This document shows positions 7,970-16,207 of a stretch of 30,819 nt of DNA, one piece after another. The notes below the pieces were generated by a model. It saw only the letters and a list, made by a program, of their open reading frames with translations, was not told the DNA's origin and searched no databases. How positions within the stretch are numbered: the stretch's first letter is position 1; the number at the start of each line of letters is the position of its first letter. A program made the position numbers and the translations under genes. This stretch comes from DAOUMU01 sp034409055 (GTDB lineage Bacteria > Chloroflexota > Anaerolineae > 4572-78 > J111), in contig DAOUMU010000059.1 of the NCBI GenBank assembly GCA_034409055.1, forward strand, positions 1-30,819, written 5' to 3'.

Positions 7970-9484
7970 TTATGCTGCTTCCTCGACCGGCTGGGTCTCC
8001 CCTTGAGTCAGTCTCTGCCGTATCTCTTTAGCCAAACGAGCAATCGCCTGGGCTGAGGGCGTACCAGAATCTTGCTGGGTGACTGCAATGCCTTTATTGA
8101 TGGCTATATGTATCCTGGGGTCGTAAGGGACAAAGTAAGCATGCCTAAGTTTGAGCACCTTGGCAATCTGCTGGATAGAGATCCCCCCCGGCACGTTGGC
8201 CCGGTTGATGACCACCCCCAACCGGTCGGAGCCAAACTCAAGTAAATCGGCCAGTTCAAGAAATTGTTTAGCGCTTTTAATGGCTGTTAGCTCAGGTGCA
8301 GTCAGCAGCAAAATATAATCAGCCTCGTCCAGGATGGCCATAGTTTTATCGTCGAGTTTACTGTGGGTATCAACCAAGACCATCTTAAAATCACGTCTGA
8401 GCCCTTTTATGATTTGGCCGACCATGTCAGGGGTGATGGCATCGGCAAACTCCGGTCGAGGCGGAGCCAAAAGCAATTTTAAACCGGAATTATGAGGCAA
8501 CAGGATATCAGGTAGTAATTCTATGTCAAGTTCGTCGTGGTGAATTAAATCGCTCACCGTGCGAGTAGCCCGGGTATTTAAATGCACCAGAATGTCGCCA
8601 AATTGCAAATCGGCGTCCATCAAGACGATATCGCCGTATTCCCGCTGCAAAGCGACCGCCAAATTGGCGGCCAGGGTTGAGGTGCCAATGCCCCCCTTCG
8701 GGCTGTAAAGAGCAATGACCGGGGTACCTACTCGACCTGGCCCCGTTTCTGGAGATTGAGCATCCAATTGAGCTTTGGCCCGATCGATGGCCTCCAGTTG
8801 CTGGTAGTTCGCCCGGCCAATATCATAGACACGACGCACGCATCTGATCAGTTCCTCAGAGGTAAAGGGCTTGGGCTGAAAATCTCTGGCCCCGGCGGCC
8901 ATGGCCTGCTTCATATAATGCCGCTCAGCCTGGACCGACATAATAATCACCTGGCTGAAGGGCGCCTGGAAGGACATCTCCTTGGTGGCGGTGATGCCAT
9001 CCATATCGGGCATGTTGATATCCATCAGGACAATGTGTGGCTTAAATTCAATCGCCATTTCAATGCCCTGCCGACCGTTAATGGCCTGACCGATAACCTC
9101 CATATCATTTTCAAAATAAAGTAAGCGACTGACATGGTCACGGGTATCGGGATTATCATCGACGATCAAAATCCGGACTTTTTCACCACCTTCAGTCTCA
9201 AACGGTCTCTCTTTTGGTTTGGGAGAAGACGTTACAGCCGGTGCTGGCGACGTTGGAGGCGTGGGGGCCGGCGGCGCAGCAGCCGGTTGGGGTTGGTTTG
9301 TGGCCAATCGTTCCTCCTGTGGAGTCGCTTTGCTTCTTCTGCGCTTGACCGGCTTCTTGGCCGCTGCTTCTCTTTTGGCCGCAGTTCGCCGTCGCCAAAA
9401 CAAGAAAGCCCCACCGAGAAGCAACAGCAAAATAAGGCCTCCCAAAATTACAACCAACGCAATAATGAGAAAATTAGTTGACAT
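7970..9484 (-). CDS. CpaE/TadZ-like protein: membrane anchor, receiver domain and MinD-type ATPase
   Basis: A 504-residue protein with three parts. Residues 5-31 form a membrane helix followed by a basic, then Pro/Ala-rich, linker. Residues about 103-220 are a response-regulator receiver domain with Asp109/Asp110, phospho-acceptor Asp155 in LMDINMPDMDG, and Lys205 in QPKPF. Residues about 255-485 are a MinD/ParA-family ATPase with deviant Walker A SPKGGIGTST (261-270) and the DADLQFGD motif. Receiver plus MinD is the CpaE/TadZ design, used to place Tad (type IVb) pilus machinery at the cell pole. Unlike many pseudo-receivers, all phosphorylation residues are present. The N-terminal membrane helix is unusual. 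No other tad genes are in the window. It converges on the kinase gene, which might suggest signalling cross-talk; this is inference. Confidence 0.88.
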   Translation of the reverse strand: MSTNFLIIALVVILGGLILLLLLGGAFLFWRRRTAAKREAAAKKPVKRRRSKATPQEERLATNQPQPAAAPPAPTPPTSPAPAVTSSPKPKERPFETEGGEKVRILIVDDNPDTRDHVSRLLYFENDMEVIGQAINGRQGIEMAIEFKPHIVLMDINMPDMDGITATKEMSFQAPFSQVIIMSVQAERHYMKQAMAAGARDFQPKPFTSEELIRCVRRVYDIGRANYQQLEAIDRAKAQLDAQSPETGPGRVGTPVIALYSPKGGIGTSTLAANLAVALQREYGDIVLMDADLQFGDILVHLNTRATRTVSDLIHHDELDIELLPDILLPHNSGLKLLLAPPRPEFADAITPDMVGQIIKGLRRDFKMVLVDTHSKLDDKTMAILDEADYILLLTAPELTAIKSAKQFLELADLLEFGSDRLGVVINRANVPGGISIQQIAKVLKLRHAYFVPYDPRIHIAINKGIAVTQQDSGTPSAQAIARLAKEIRQRLTQGETQPVEEAA

Positions 9485-9761
9485 AGAATATCCTTGATTG
9501 AGCCCTCTCAGATGACAGGCAACTTATGCCTAAGGTAGATTATACCCAAGCTGGGCTATACAAGCTACTTGTCCGGGTATATTTTCACTTTTTTCTACCG
9601 GGCTGACCCACGCTTTCATCGCCCCCCTTACATTTTATCACAAATTTGGCTGAGAGAAACAGTACTTATTTCTGATTTGTTAAGATGTCAATCGAGCCTC
9701 CCTTCGTTTTTTTTAAAGTTCGTGGTAAAATGGCCAGTACGCCTCAGTCGATGCGGGATCT

Positions 9762-12086
9762 ATGAATCCATCAACGTTTCTCAATCATCTAAAGAAGCAG
9801 AGCTTCTATCAAAACCAGTTGGTCCACGTGCAGCGTATCCGCGCCCGTCGGGCCGCATATACTTCCCTGGAGCAACCGTTACGACGGCCCCTGGTGGAAG
9901 CGATTAAAGCCAGCGGTATCCCCCGGCTGTACAGTCACCAGGGACAGGCCATCAACGCCATCCGGGCCGGGCAAGATGTCGTAGTGGCCACCGGTACGGC
10001 CAGTGGCAAAACCTTGTGCTATAATTTGCCGGTGCTGGAAGCCGCGCTGCTGGACTCTCGCACCCGAGCGATTTATCTCTTCCCCACCAAGGCTCTGGCC
10101 CAGGACCAGTTGCGGGCCCTCAAAGAGTTGACGCAGCATCTCAAAGCCGTTTCAGCCTCAGCCAAGAACAACCGGCCGCAATTTATGCCCCGCTTTGGCT
10201 CATACGACGGGGATACGCCCCAAAGCAGCCGGGGCCGGCTGCGGCGTGAGGCGAATATCATTTTGACCAATCCAGACATGCTGCACGTGGGAATTTTACC
10301 CAATCATAACCTGTGGGGAGATTTCTTCAAAAACCTAAAATTTGTGGTGGTTGACGAAGCTCACATTTACCGGGGCGTATTTGGCAGTCACGTCGCGGCT
10401 GTTTTCCGGCGGCTGACTCGCCTGTGCAACCTTTACGGCAGTAGGCTCCAATTTATCTGTTGCTCGGCCACCATCGCCAACCCCGGCCAGCATATCGAGC
10501 GGTTGACCGGGCGCAAGTCCCTGGTCGTGGCCGAGGACGGCTCGCCGCAAGCCCCCAAGCAATTTGCCCTCTGGAATCCGCCTTTTATCGACAAAAAGAA
10601 AACCACCCGGCGCAGTCCCAACGGTGAGGCGGCCAACCTGTTGACCGAAATGGTACGCCACCAGATCCGCAACATCACCTTTACCAAAGCCCGGGTGGTG
10701 GCCGAGTTAATCCTGAACTATGCCCGCCAGTCGTTAGACCGCACCGACCCGGATCTGAAAGAGCGGATTGCCTCCTACCGGGCCGGCTACCTGGCCGAGC
10801 ACCGCCGTGAAGTTGAGCAGGCCCTTTTTCACGGCCACCTGATCGGCGTCACGGCCACCTCGGCCCTGGAATTGGGGGTGGACGTGGGCGGCTTGGATGC
10901 CACCGTCTCGGTCGGCTATCCGGGCACGGTGGCCAGCCTATGGCAGCAGGCCGGCCGGGCCGGACGCGGCAGCAGCAGCTCGCTGGCGATTTTGGTCGGG
11001 CTGGACAATCCCCTGGACCAATATTTTATGCGCCATCCCGACCAGCTTTTTGGCCGCCCCCACGAACACGCCCTGATCGATCCGGGTAATGTCTACATTC
11101 TGGAGCAGCACCTGCCCTGCGCGGCCTATGAATTGCCTCTGACTCCGGCCGACGAGGCCCTCTTTGGACCCAACTTCATACCAGCTATGGTCAACCTGGA
11201 AGAGCAGGGGCTGGTGGTTTATGCCCCGGATCAGGATAAATGGTATTATCGAGGCCACAAATACCCGGCCCAAGGGGTCAGCATCCGCAGCATCGGCAGC
11301 AGGCCGATTGTCCTGGTGGACGGTCAGCGCAAGTTTAAGCAACTGGAAGAGATGGACGAAGCGGCGGCCTTTAGCCGGGTTCATCCCGGGGCAATCTACC
11401 TGCACCAGGGCGAAAGTTACATGGTGACCGAGCTTGATCTGCAAAAAGGACAGGCTACCCTGATGCCGGCCCAGGTCGATTATTACACCCAACCTCGGGA
11501 ACGCAGCGAGATTAACATCATCTGCTCGCTGCAACACCAACAATTGAAGATGACCACCGCCTACTGGGGGGCGGTGCGGGTGACGCAGCAGGTGGTCGGT
11601 TACCGGCGAATCCGCCAGTTCAGCGAGGCCAACCTGGGCGACACCTTCCTGGAGATGCCCCCGAACACCTTTGAAACCCGGGCCCTGTGGTGGGATGTGC
11701 CCCTTGAATGGGCCCGTTACCTGGCCCGGCGCGGGTGGGATTTTATGGGCGGCCTGCACGCCGTCGAACACGCAGCCATTGGCCTGCTGCCGCTCTTTGC
11801 TATGTGCGACCGGTGGGATATCGGCGGTCTGTCCACGGCCATGCACCCCGACACCGAACAGCCCCAGATTTTTATCTACGACGGCCATCCCGGTGGGGTG
11901 GGCATTACCGAGCAGGGCTTCAATTTACTGACCGATTTGTGGGAAGCCACCCTGACCACCATCAAAGAGTGTCCCTGCGACGACGGTTGCCCCAGTTGTA
12001 TCTATAGCCCCAAATGTGGGAACAACAACGAGCCTCTGGACAAGCGAGCAGCCATTTGGATTTTAGAGTCGCTCTTACGGGGCTAA
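9762..12086 (+). CDS. MrfA/YprA-like DEAH helicase with C-terminal DUF1998 zinc domain
   Basis: A 774-residue superfamily 2 helicase. Motif I is ATGTASGKT (76-84), motif II VVDEAHIYRG, motif III CCSATIANP, motif V TSALELGVDVGGLDATVSVGYPG and motif VI QQAGRAGRG. The C-terminal DUF1998 domain (the MZB motif) has four cysteines in CPCDDGCPSC..SPKCGNNNEPLD. This combination marks the MrfA (YprA) group; MrfA of Bacillus subtilis is a 3'-5' DNA helicase in excision repair of mitomycin damage with MrfB. Length matches the family (about 750). No MrfB-like exonuclease gene is adjacent. The start at 9762 is preceded only by a weak GGGAT site. A long antisense reading frame (10938-11888) is a shadow of high-GC codons. 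Confidence 0.9.
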   Translation: MNPSTFLNHLKKQSFYQNQLVHVQRIRARRAAYTSLEQPLRRPLVEAIKASGIPRLYSHQGQAINAIRAGQDVVVATGTASGKTLCYNLPVLEAALLDSRTRAIYLFPTKALAQDQLRALKELTQHLKAVSASAKNNRPQFMPRFGSYDGDTPQSSRGRLRREANIILTNPDMLHVGILPNHNLWGDFFKNLKFVVVDEAHIYRGVFGSHVAAVFRRLTRLCNLYGSRLQFICCSATIANPGQHIERLTGRKSLVVAEDGSPQAPKQFALWNPPFIDKKKTTRRSPNGEAANLLTEMVRHQIRNITFTKARVVAELILNYARQSLDRTDPDLKERIASYRAGYLAEHRREVEQALFHGHLIGVTATSALELGVDVGGLDATVSVGYPGTVASLWQQAGRAGRGSSSSLAILVGLDNPLDQYFMRHPDQLFGRPHEHALIDPGNVYILEQHLPCAAYELPLTPADEALFGPNFIPAMVNLEEQGLVVYAPDQDKWYYRGHKYPAQGVSIRSIGSRPIVLVDGQRKFKQLEEMDEAAAFSRVHPGAIYLHQGESYMVTELDLQKGQATLMPAQVDYYTQPRERSEINIICSLQHQQLKMTTAYWGAVRVTQQVVGYRRIRQFSEANLGDTFLEMPPNTFETRALWWDVPLEWARYLARRGWDFMGGLHAVEHAAIGLLPLFAMCDRWDIGGLSTAMHPDTEQPQIFIYDGHPGGVGITEQGFNLLTDLWEATLTTIKECPCDDGCPSCIYSPKCGNNNEPLDKRAAIWILESLLRG

Positions 12087-12100
12087 AAAAAATTGGAGAT

Positions 12101-12193
12101 TCAGTGGATCCAATTTTTGTGGAGTGAGGCACACCCACGTGCCGAATAACGCCGCACGTGGGCGTGCTGGCTCCTCAAATTTGGATCTACTGA
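12101..12193. repeat. 93-bp palindromic MITE-like element, copy A
   Basis: The left end TCAGTGGATCCAATTTTTG and right end CAAATTTGGATCTACTGA are inverted copies. The pairing continues inward through GGAG/CTCC to CACCCACGTGC/GCACGTGGGCG, so almost the whole element folds as one hairpin with loop near 12145-12152. The same ends occur at 30692-30788 around a different interior. It begins 14 bases after the helicase stop and could also act as a 3' stabiliser of that transcript. Confidence 0.85.
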
Positions 12194-12240
12194 GATTGGT
12201 AATTTTGCCTAATCTCCAATTACCAATTTCCAATCTCCTG
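12194..12240. repeat. Copy of a second palindromic repeat (family of 23837-23881)
   Basis: The stretch reads as the reverse complement of the hairpin at 23837-23881, including TTGGTAATTTTGCCTAATCT and CCAATTACC. Its other arm, AATTGGAGATT, lies at 12091-12101 on the far side of copy A. The simplest reading is that the 93-bp element sits inside the loop of this older hairpin. Confidence 0.65.
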
Positions 12241-12283
12241 CGAGGGAGATCGCATTTTTAAGGTTTTAGGCCTAAAATCACCC

Positions 12284-12312
12284 TTGTCAAGCGGGCAAAA
12301 AAGGTGTATACT
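12284..12312 (+). promoter_or_regulatory. Probable promoter upstream of nrdR
   Basis: TTGTCA (12284-12289) and TATACT (12307-12312) are 17 bases apart, one mismatch each from consensus. The start would fall near 12319, giving a leader of more than 300 bases before nrdR. Confidence 0.75.
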
Positions 12313-12318
12313 GGACTC

Positions 12319-12635
12319 GTCTAGCATACGAGATATTGTGTACATAAGGGTAGAACCACTACATCTTGTGGTTCTGTGGTATTTTTATTACCTAAATTGG
12401 AAGCTGAAATGGGATACTTCCGGTCAAGGTTAACCCAACATAATCAACCAGCAGCCAGCTTAGTAGCCGGATATCCAGTTGCTGTTTCTAACGCCCTGCC
12501 AAAAATAATTTTTAATCTCGACCCATTCACCCTTATTTAAAGCGGGCCAACCCGCCCGCCAACGCCAGGTGACCTCAGGCTGCAACCTGTTGTGTCGCCT
12601 TTTATTATGCAAAATAACGGTTAGAGAGGCTGTTT
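12319..12635 (+). other. Long untranslated leader or small-RNA region before nrdR
   Basis: There is no plausible gene. Three short hairpins can be seen: CTCGT/ACGAG just after the promoter, AGAACCAC (12352-12359) / GTGGTTCT (12368-12375) followed by TATTTTTATT, and CAGG/CCTG near 12575-12590. The second resembles an attenuator or terminator that would release a transcript of about 65 bases. No known riboswitch or RNA family was recognised, and no clear NrdR box. Confidence 0.4.
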
Positions 12636-13160
12636 ATGAAATGTCCATTTTGTGGTGCATCCAGCACCCATATTCGAGTGATTGATACCCGGGAGGTGAC
12701 CGACGGCATTCGCCGCCGGCGGGAGTGCGATCAATGCCACCAGCGGTTCACCACCTACGAACGGGTGGCCAGCATGAATCTACTGGTGATTAAACGAGAT
12801 AGACGCCGCGAGGAGTTTGATAAGGAGAAACTGGTCAAAAGTATGCGCCTGGCTTGTTCCAAGCGGCCCGTCTCCAGCGCCTCCATCGAGGCCGCCGCCC
12901 AGGAGATCGAGGCCAAGCTCTACGCCCTGGGCAAAAGCGAAGTGGATAGTCTGCGCATCGGGGAGATGGTCATGGACCAACTTCGGGATATCGATGACGT
13001 GGCCTACGTCCGCTTCGCCTCCGTCTACCGCCGCTTCCGCGACGTGGACAGCATGGCCGAGGAGATCCAACAACTCCTGGCCCGCAAGCGCCGGGAGGAG
13101 GAACTGCGGAATCAAATTCCGCTGCCGATTGAGGAGGAACATAGGCCGCCTGGTTCATGA
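12636..13160 (+). CDS. nrdR: Transcriptional repressor NrdR
   Basis: A 174-residue protein with the full NrdR layout. The N-terminal zinc ribbon uses Cys3, Cys6, Cys31 and Cys34 (MKCPFCG ... ECDQCHQRFTTYE). The ATP-cone domain follows from about residue 47 (LLVIKRDRRREEFDKEKLVKSMRLACSKRPVS ... DVAYVRFASVYRRFRDV). NrdR senses ATP/dATP through its ATP cone and represses ribonucleotide reductase genes at paired NrdR boxes. The likely local target is nrdJ, 8 kb downstream. AGAGG lies 7 bases before the ATG. The C-terminal charged tail is slightly longer than usual. Confidence 0.96.
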   Translation: MKCPFCGASSTHIRVIDTREVTDGIRRRRECDQCHQRFTTYERVASMNLLVIKRDRRREEFDKEKLVKSMRLACSKRPVSSASIEAAAQEIEAKLYALGKSEVDSLRIGEMVMDQLRDIDDVAYVRFASVYRRFRDVDSMAEEIQQLLARKRREEELRNQIPLPIEEEHRPPGS

Positions 13161-13219
13161 GGTGATTTGTGGCTTGGCTTCCGACGTGTTGCGTCCCTTC
13201 GGCTTCGCTCAGGACAGGG

Positions 13220-13261
13220 TTGCGTGTTGCGTGATGAGGTGCTTAAACACGCAATACGCAA
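13220..13261. repeat. Inverted repeat TTGCGTGTTGCGTG / CACGCAATACGCAA
   Basis: Arms at 13220-13233 and 13248-13261 match at 13 of 14 positions around a 14-base loop. Related TTGCGTGTTGCGT wording recurs near 20712-20742 in the opposite orientation and at 13182, so this is a dispersed repeat. It has no T run and is not a clear terminator. Confidence 0.6.
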
Positions 13262-13290
13262 TTATCAGGTAATTCGCTCAGGAGATTGGC

Positions 13291-13959
13291 ATGGGACGAC
13301 GGATTCGTTATCGTCCAAGACCTTCACAGGAACAAATCCCGGTAGTAGGGAGAGGTCGGGAAGATACGCCTTTGACATCCAAGACAATCGTTACCATAGC
13401 AGTGGTAGGGATACTGGTGCTGGTGATGATTGTTCTGGGGGGATATTTTTTTCTGCAGAACAGAAAATTTCAAAACGAGTTTGCTCCGTTAGTAGATGTT
13501 TGTCGCGGCAAAAGGGTCAATGTGGCTTCAACCTATTCGCCCAAGCCCGGCAAACATCCGGCTGTAGCGGTCAGAAGTACCTCCAGCGGGTTGGAGCTCG
13601 ACAGGTATCTCATTCCCGGAGAGGCCCTGGCCCAATCGTTCGCCGAGACACAGGCTGTGTTGTGTATGGGGAAAGTGCAAGAGGTGTTTATTGAAAGTTG
13701 TCCCTACACCACTCAAGACGGTCCCGGGGCGCAAGTCACTAACACGGTAGAGCGGTATTACTATAAGCAGGAAGCCAAACTTATCGAGGCTAAAACCGGG
13801 CGGGTGATAACCCTGGAGACATTTACGGGCAAATCGCCCCACTATTGTCACGAAACCGAGCGGTTTAGAAAAGACGAGAAAGTCCTTAAGCTGAAAGGCT
13901 CACAAATCTCCGACGTTGACGTGCAAAAATGGGTGCAGTCTCACCTCATTATTGAGTAA
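13291..13959 (+). CDS. Membrane-anchored protein of unknown function
   Basis: A 222-residue protein. A basic N-terminus (MGRRIRYRPRP) is followed by one membrane helix at about 30-54 (TIVTIAVVGILVLVMIVLGGYFF). The rest (about 168 residues) should lie outside the membrane and contains five cysteines (in DVCRGK, VLCMGK, ESCPYT, HYCHE and nearby) that could form disulfides. No family was recognised. AGGAGA lies 6 bases upstream of the ATG. It sits at the left edge of the attC-like block, 137 bases before the first site, and may be native or the last intact gene before the cassettes. Confidence 0.75.
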   Translation: MGRRIRYRPRPSQEQIPVVGRGREDTPLTSKTIVTIAVVGILVLVMIVLGGYFFLQNRKFQNEFAPLVDVCRGKRVNVASTYSPKPGKHPAVAVRSTSSGLELDRYLIPGEALAQSFAETQAVLCMGKVQEVFIESCPYTTQDGPGAQVTNTVERYYYKQEAKLIEAKTGRVITLETFTGKSPHYCHETERFRKDEKVLKLKGSQISDVDVQKWVQSHLIIE

Positions 13960-14096
13960 GTCAATCTGGAGCAATGATCAGGGCAGTTGCCTTTGATTGA
14001 AGGTAGCCTGGCTGGCCCGGTGTTGGGTGAACTGAAGCGTTTGTTTTGTTTGCGAAGCGGTTTGGCTGCCAGGCAAGATTAAGCAAGTACCACGCC

Positions 14097-14218
14097 AAAG
14101 AACAAGGCGGCTGCACGAGACACCGAGAGCTTGACTTTGGTCGTTAGTGAGTGAGCTATAGCAACTCACCTTAAGGCCGTCATCCGGTGTGGCGCACGTG
14201 AACCGCAAGACGTTGAGT
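14097..14218 (+). other. attC-like site 1
   Basis: Seen: R''-like AAAGAAC (14097-14103), spacer AAGGC, L'' GGCTGCAC; then at the right L' GTGAACC, a spacer, and R' GTTGAGT (14212-14218), which fits GTTRRRY. L'' and L' pair except for one extra G in L'', the extrahelical base typical of attC sites. The pairing continues inward as ACACCG/CGGTGT. Length 122 bp is within the known range. The R'' core is degenerate. Recombination would fall between G14212 and T14213. Confidence 0.6.
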
Positions 14219-14248
14219 TGAAGCAGATCAATTATTTTTGAAACTCAA

Positions 14249-15940
14249 GTGTCAGCAATGAACCAAAGTGATGAAATTACCCCCAAATCGAGAGTCTTTA
14301 TTGATGGTGATATATCCGCCGAGAAGCTCCAGTTCCTTATCAAACTGGGAATTGAAGAGGAACGGCTGGATTACAAAAACGAGTATAATTTGAGCGGTAG
14401 CAGGGGTACAAAAGATAAGGTAGAGCTTGTGCGAGACATTGTCGGTATGGCAAATACATATGGTGGGTACATTGTTCTAGGGGTTCACGAAGTTGTTGAC
14501 TCAACAGGAAAACAATTCAGCCCAGAGGGGATGTCTCCAGAGGCATGTACTTCGCTTGATATATCTGCACTGCGACAGCAAATCGAAGGTTATGTCTCAG
14601 AAAGATTAGAAGTACAACTCAAACTCCACGTTTTGAGCGAATATGCGGACAAGACTTTTGGGATAATATTTATCCCTCCAAGTCCATATTTACCAATCAT
14701 TTTTAGCAGTAACGGTCAATACACTGACAAAAACAGTACTCGGAACAAAAATATCACTCTCTTCTGCTCAGGCGATATTGTCGTACGAAAAGGAGCTTCC
14801 ACGGAAAGGGTGGATCAGAGTGCAATGCGTCGGATAATTTCAGATATTAGGCAACGAGAGAAAGAGCGATGGACTGAAGAAATTCTCGGAATAAGGGAGT
14901 TAGTTCAGCGCCTAGACAAATTGATTGGTATCCTTTCTGAGGGTAAATTATTCAGTAATGAACAGGTTGAGGGGGAGGTTAGCATCCTCCCAGAGAGTTT
15001 TGAAGAAACTCTCCTATATCTCGCACCATCGGTTATTTACGAAAAGACCACAGATTTTCTCGAGCAAGATCGGACAATAACAGTCCAAAGATACATTCAA
15101 AAGACTCCTGGTCTTTTCTTTCAACACCTCAATGGTATCGAACCGGACGATGACAACCAAGTATTAGAATTAAGGGATAACCGCCTCATCCCAATCCTCG
15201 ATAGCCTATTAGCTATTGGAACAACCTGCGTAGAGTACAAACGGTGGGATTTATTCGAGGACAGTCAGAGAGCACTATACAGCATATGTTATCAAGCAGA
15301 GAAGGCCGATATTCCGATCTTACGAAGACCGACTTCCTCCGTTAATAAGATTTGGATTTGGCAAGAAATCATGCTTAGAGTTTATACTCTAGGAAGCATA
15401 TTAGTTAATCGCAATCACTGGCAACTAGTACAAGAACTCGTCCAACAAGAGATTGAATGGGATGATTATTATCGTTTCTACTATTGGTCTCGTTATATTC
15501 TTACAATGGCTTCAAGAGCGAGACAACTCGAAAAACAAGGTTGGGTACAACCTACAATCAGTAGCATCGAAAACCACCAATGGTTGTTACACTTCTTTAT
15601 GTCCGATAAGGATCAAATCATTAGCTCCGTTTGTCAATTTGACTTCCTACAATGCGTATATACGTCTATAAAAGAAACTGGACAGGTAGACGTTGAGAGG
15701 TCGTACCCCAGCTTTGGTGCTTACTATAAATCGCGTACCGAACCAGTAGTAGTAAAGCTAATTTCCTCAGGCACACTACGCGACACCCTACCCAATTTGA
15801 GCAACGACCAACTTGCCGAGATAATACGCGGTCTAGACCGTTACGCAGCTAAGGCTTTTGCACTCTATAGCGGCTGGGATGCGTGGGAATGGTCAGATAG
15901 GAGAATAAAACAATTTCTTGCTGTTCACCCAGAGTCATAG
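14249..15940 (+). CDS. Schlafen-like AlbA_2 domain protein in a cassette-like setting
   Basis: A 563-residue protein. Residues about 28-190 resemble the Schlafen AlbA_2 domain: the E-x-x-x-x-D-Y-K core (EERLDYK, 37-43), then KDKVELVRDIVGMANTYGGYIVLGVHE (55-81) with the double glycine, and a basic return strand. AlbA_2 domains bind nucleic acid; in eukaryotic Schlafens the equivalent acidic residues cut tRNA, and bacterial members occur as regulators and in phage-defence loci. The remaining 370 residues are helical, rich in Trp and Tyr, and were not recognised. The start is GTG 14249 or ATG 14258; neither has a good ribosome site, and there is no obvious promoter, as in integron cassettes. Base composition is clearly more AT-rich than in nrdR or the helicase, a sign of transfer. 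An antiviral RNase or sensor role is a hypothesis only. Confidence 0.8.
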   Translation: MSAMNQSDEITPKSRVFIDGDISAEKLQFLIKLGIEEERLDYKNEYNLSGSRGTKDKVELVRDIVGMANTYGGYIVLGVHEVVDSTGKQFSPEGMSPEACTSLDISALRQQIEGYVSERLEVQLKLHVLSEYADKTFGIIFIPPSPYLPIIFSSNGQYTDKNSTRNKNITLFCSGDIVVRKGASTERVDQSAMRRIISDIRQREKERWTEEILGIRELVQRLDKLIGILSEGKLFSNEQVEGEVSILPESFEETLLYLAPSVIYEKTTDFLEQDRTITVQRYIQKTPGLFFQHLNGIEPDDDNQVLELRDNRLIPILDSLLAIGTTCVEYKRWDLFEDSQRALYSICYQAEKADIPILRRPTSSVNKIWIWQEIMLRVYTLGSILVNRNHWQLVQELVQQEIEWDDYYRFYYWSRYILTMASRARQLEKQGWVQPTISSIENHQWLLHFFMSDKDQIISSVCQFDFLQCVYTSIKETGQVDVERSYPSFGAYYKSRTEPVVVKLISSGTLRDTLPNLSNDQLAEIIRGLDRYAAKAFALYSGWDAWEWSDRRIKQFLAVHPES

Positions 15941-15987
15941 TAAGGACCCGTTTGCCGGCAAAGAGCATGTGCTCACTTTACCACTCC

Positions 15988-16179
15988 GCCCAACAATGCC
16001 ATTGTAAGGGACAGCTCAAGCTCTGGTTTTGTTGTTGCGGGTGTTGCCTATCGAGTTAGTTTAATTTTTTGGGTTGTCTGCGCCGGCAAAGTTTGTTTTA
16101 CATTGGTGGGGTGTTTTGTGTAGTGTCTTGTCTCTAGGTAAAGTATCGTCGTGCCGCCCCTGAATGGCGGCCGTTAGCC
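15988..16179 (+). other. attC-like site 2
   Basis: Seen: R'' GCCCAAC (15988-15994), spacer AATGC, L'' CATTGTAAGGG; right side L' CCCCTGAATG, spacer GCGGCC, R' GTTAGCC (16173-16179), a fit to GTTRRRY. L''/L' pair with one unpaired G. The site starts 47 bases after the Schlafen-like stop and ends 28 bases before the next gene, as in cassette arrays. At 192 bp it is longer than most attC sites, the main reason for caution. Confidence 0.6.
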
Positions 16180-16207
16180 AGCCAATCTGCAAGTCAAAAT
16201 CTCAAAA

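Noticed and set aside
10938..11888. Long minus-strand frame of 316 codons inside the helicase gene
   Set aside because: The helicase on the + strand has all motifs. The antisense frame is a codon-bias shadow with no recognisable domain.
12575..12610. Possible cobalamin riboswitch before nrdR (CAGGTGACCTCAGGCTGCAA)
   Set aside because: The conserved B12-box wording is not there, and the surrounding pairing does not fit. The same applies to the nrdJ and glyA leaders.
13167..13694. Open frame of 175 codons overlapping the 222-residue membrane protein
   Set aside because: Its first part is repeat sequence and the rest is the +1 frame of a gene with a good start and membrane helix.
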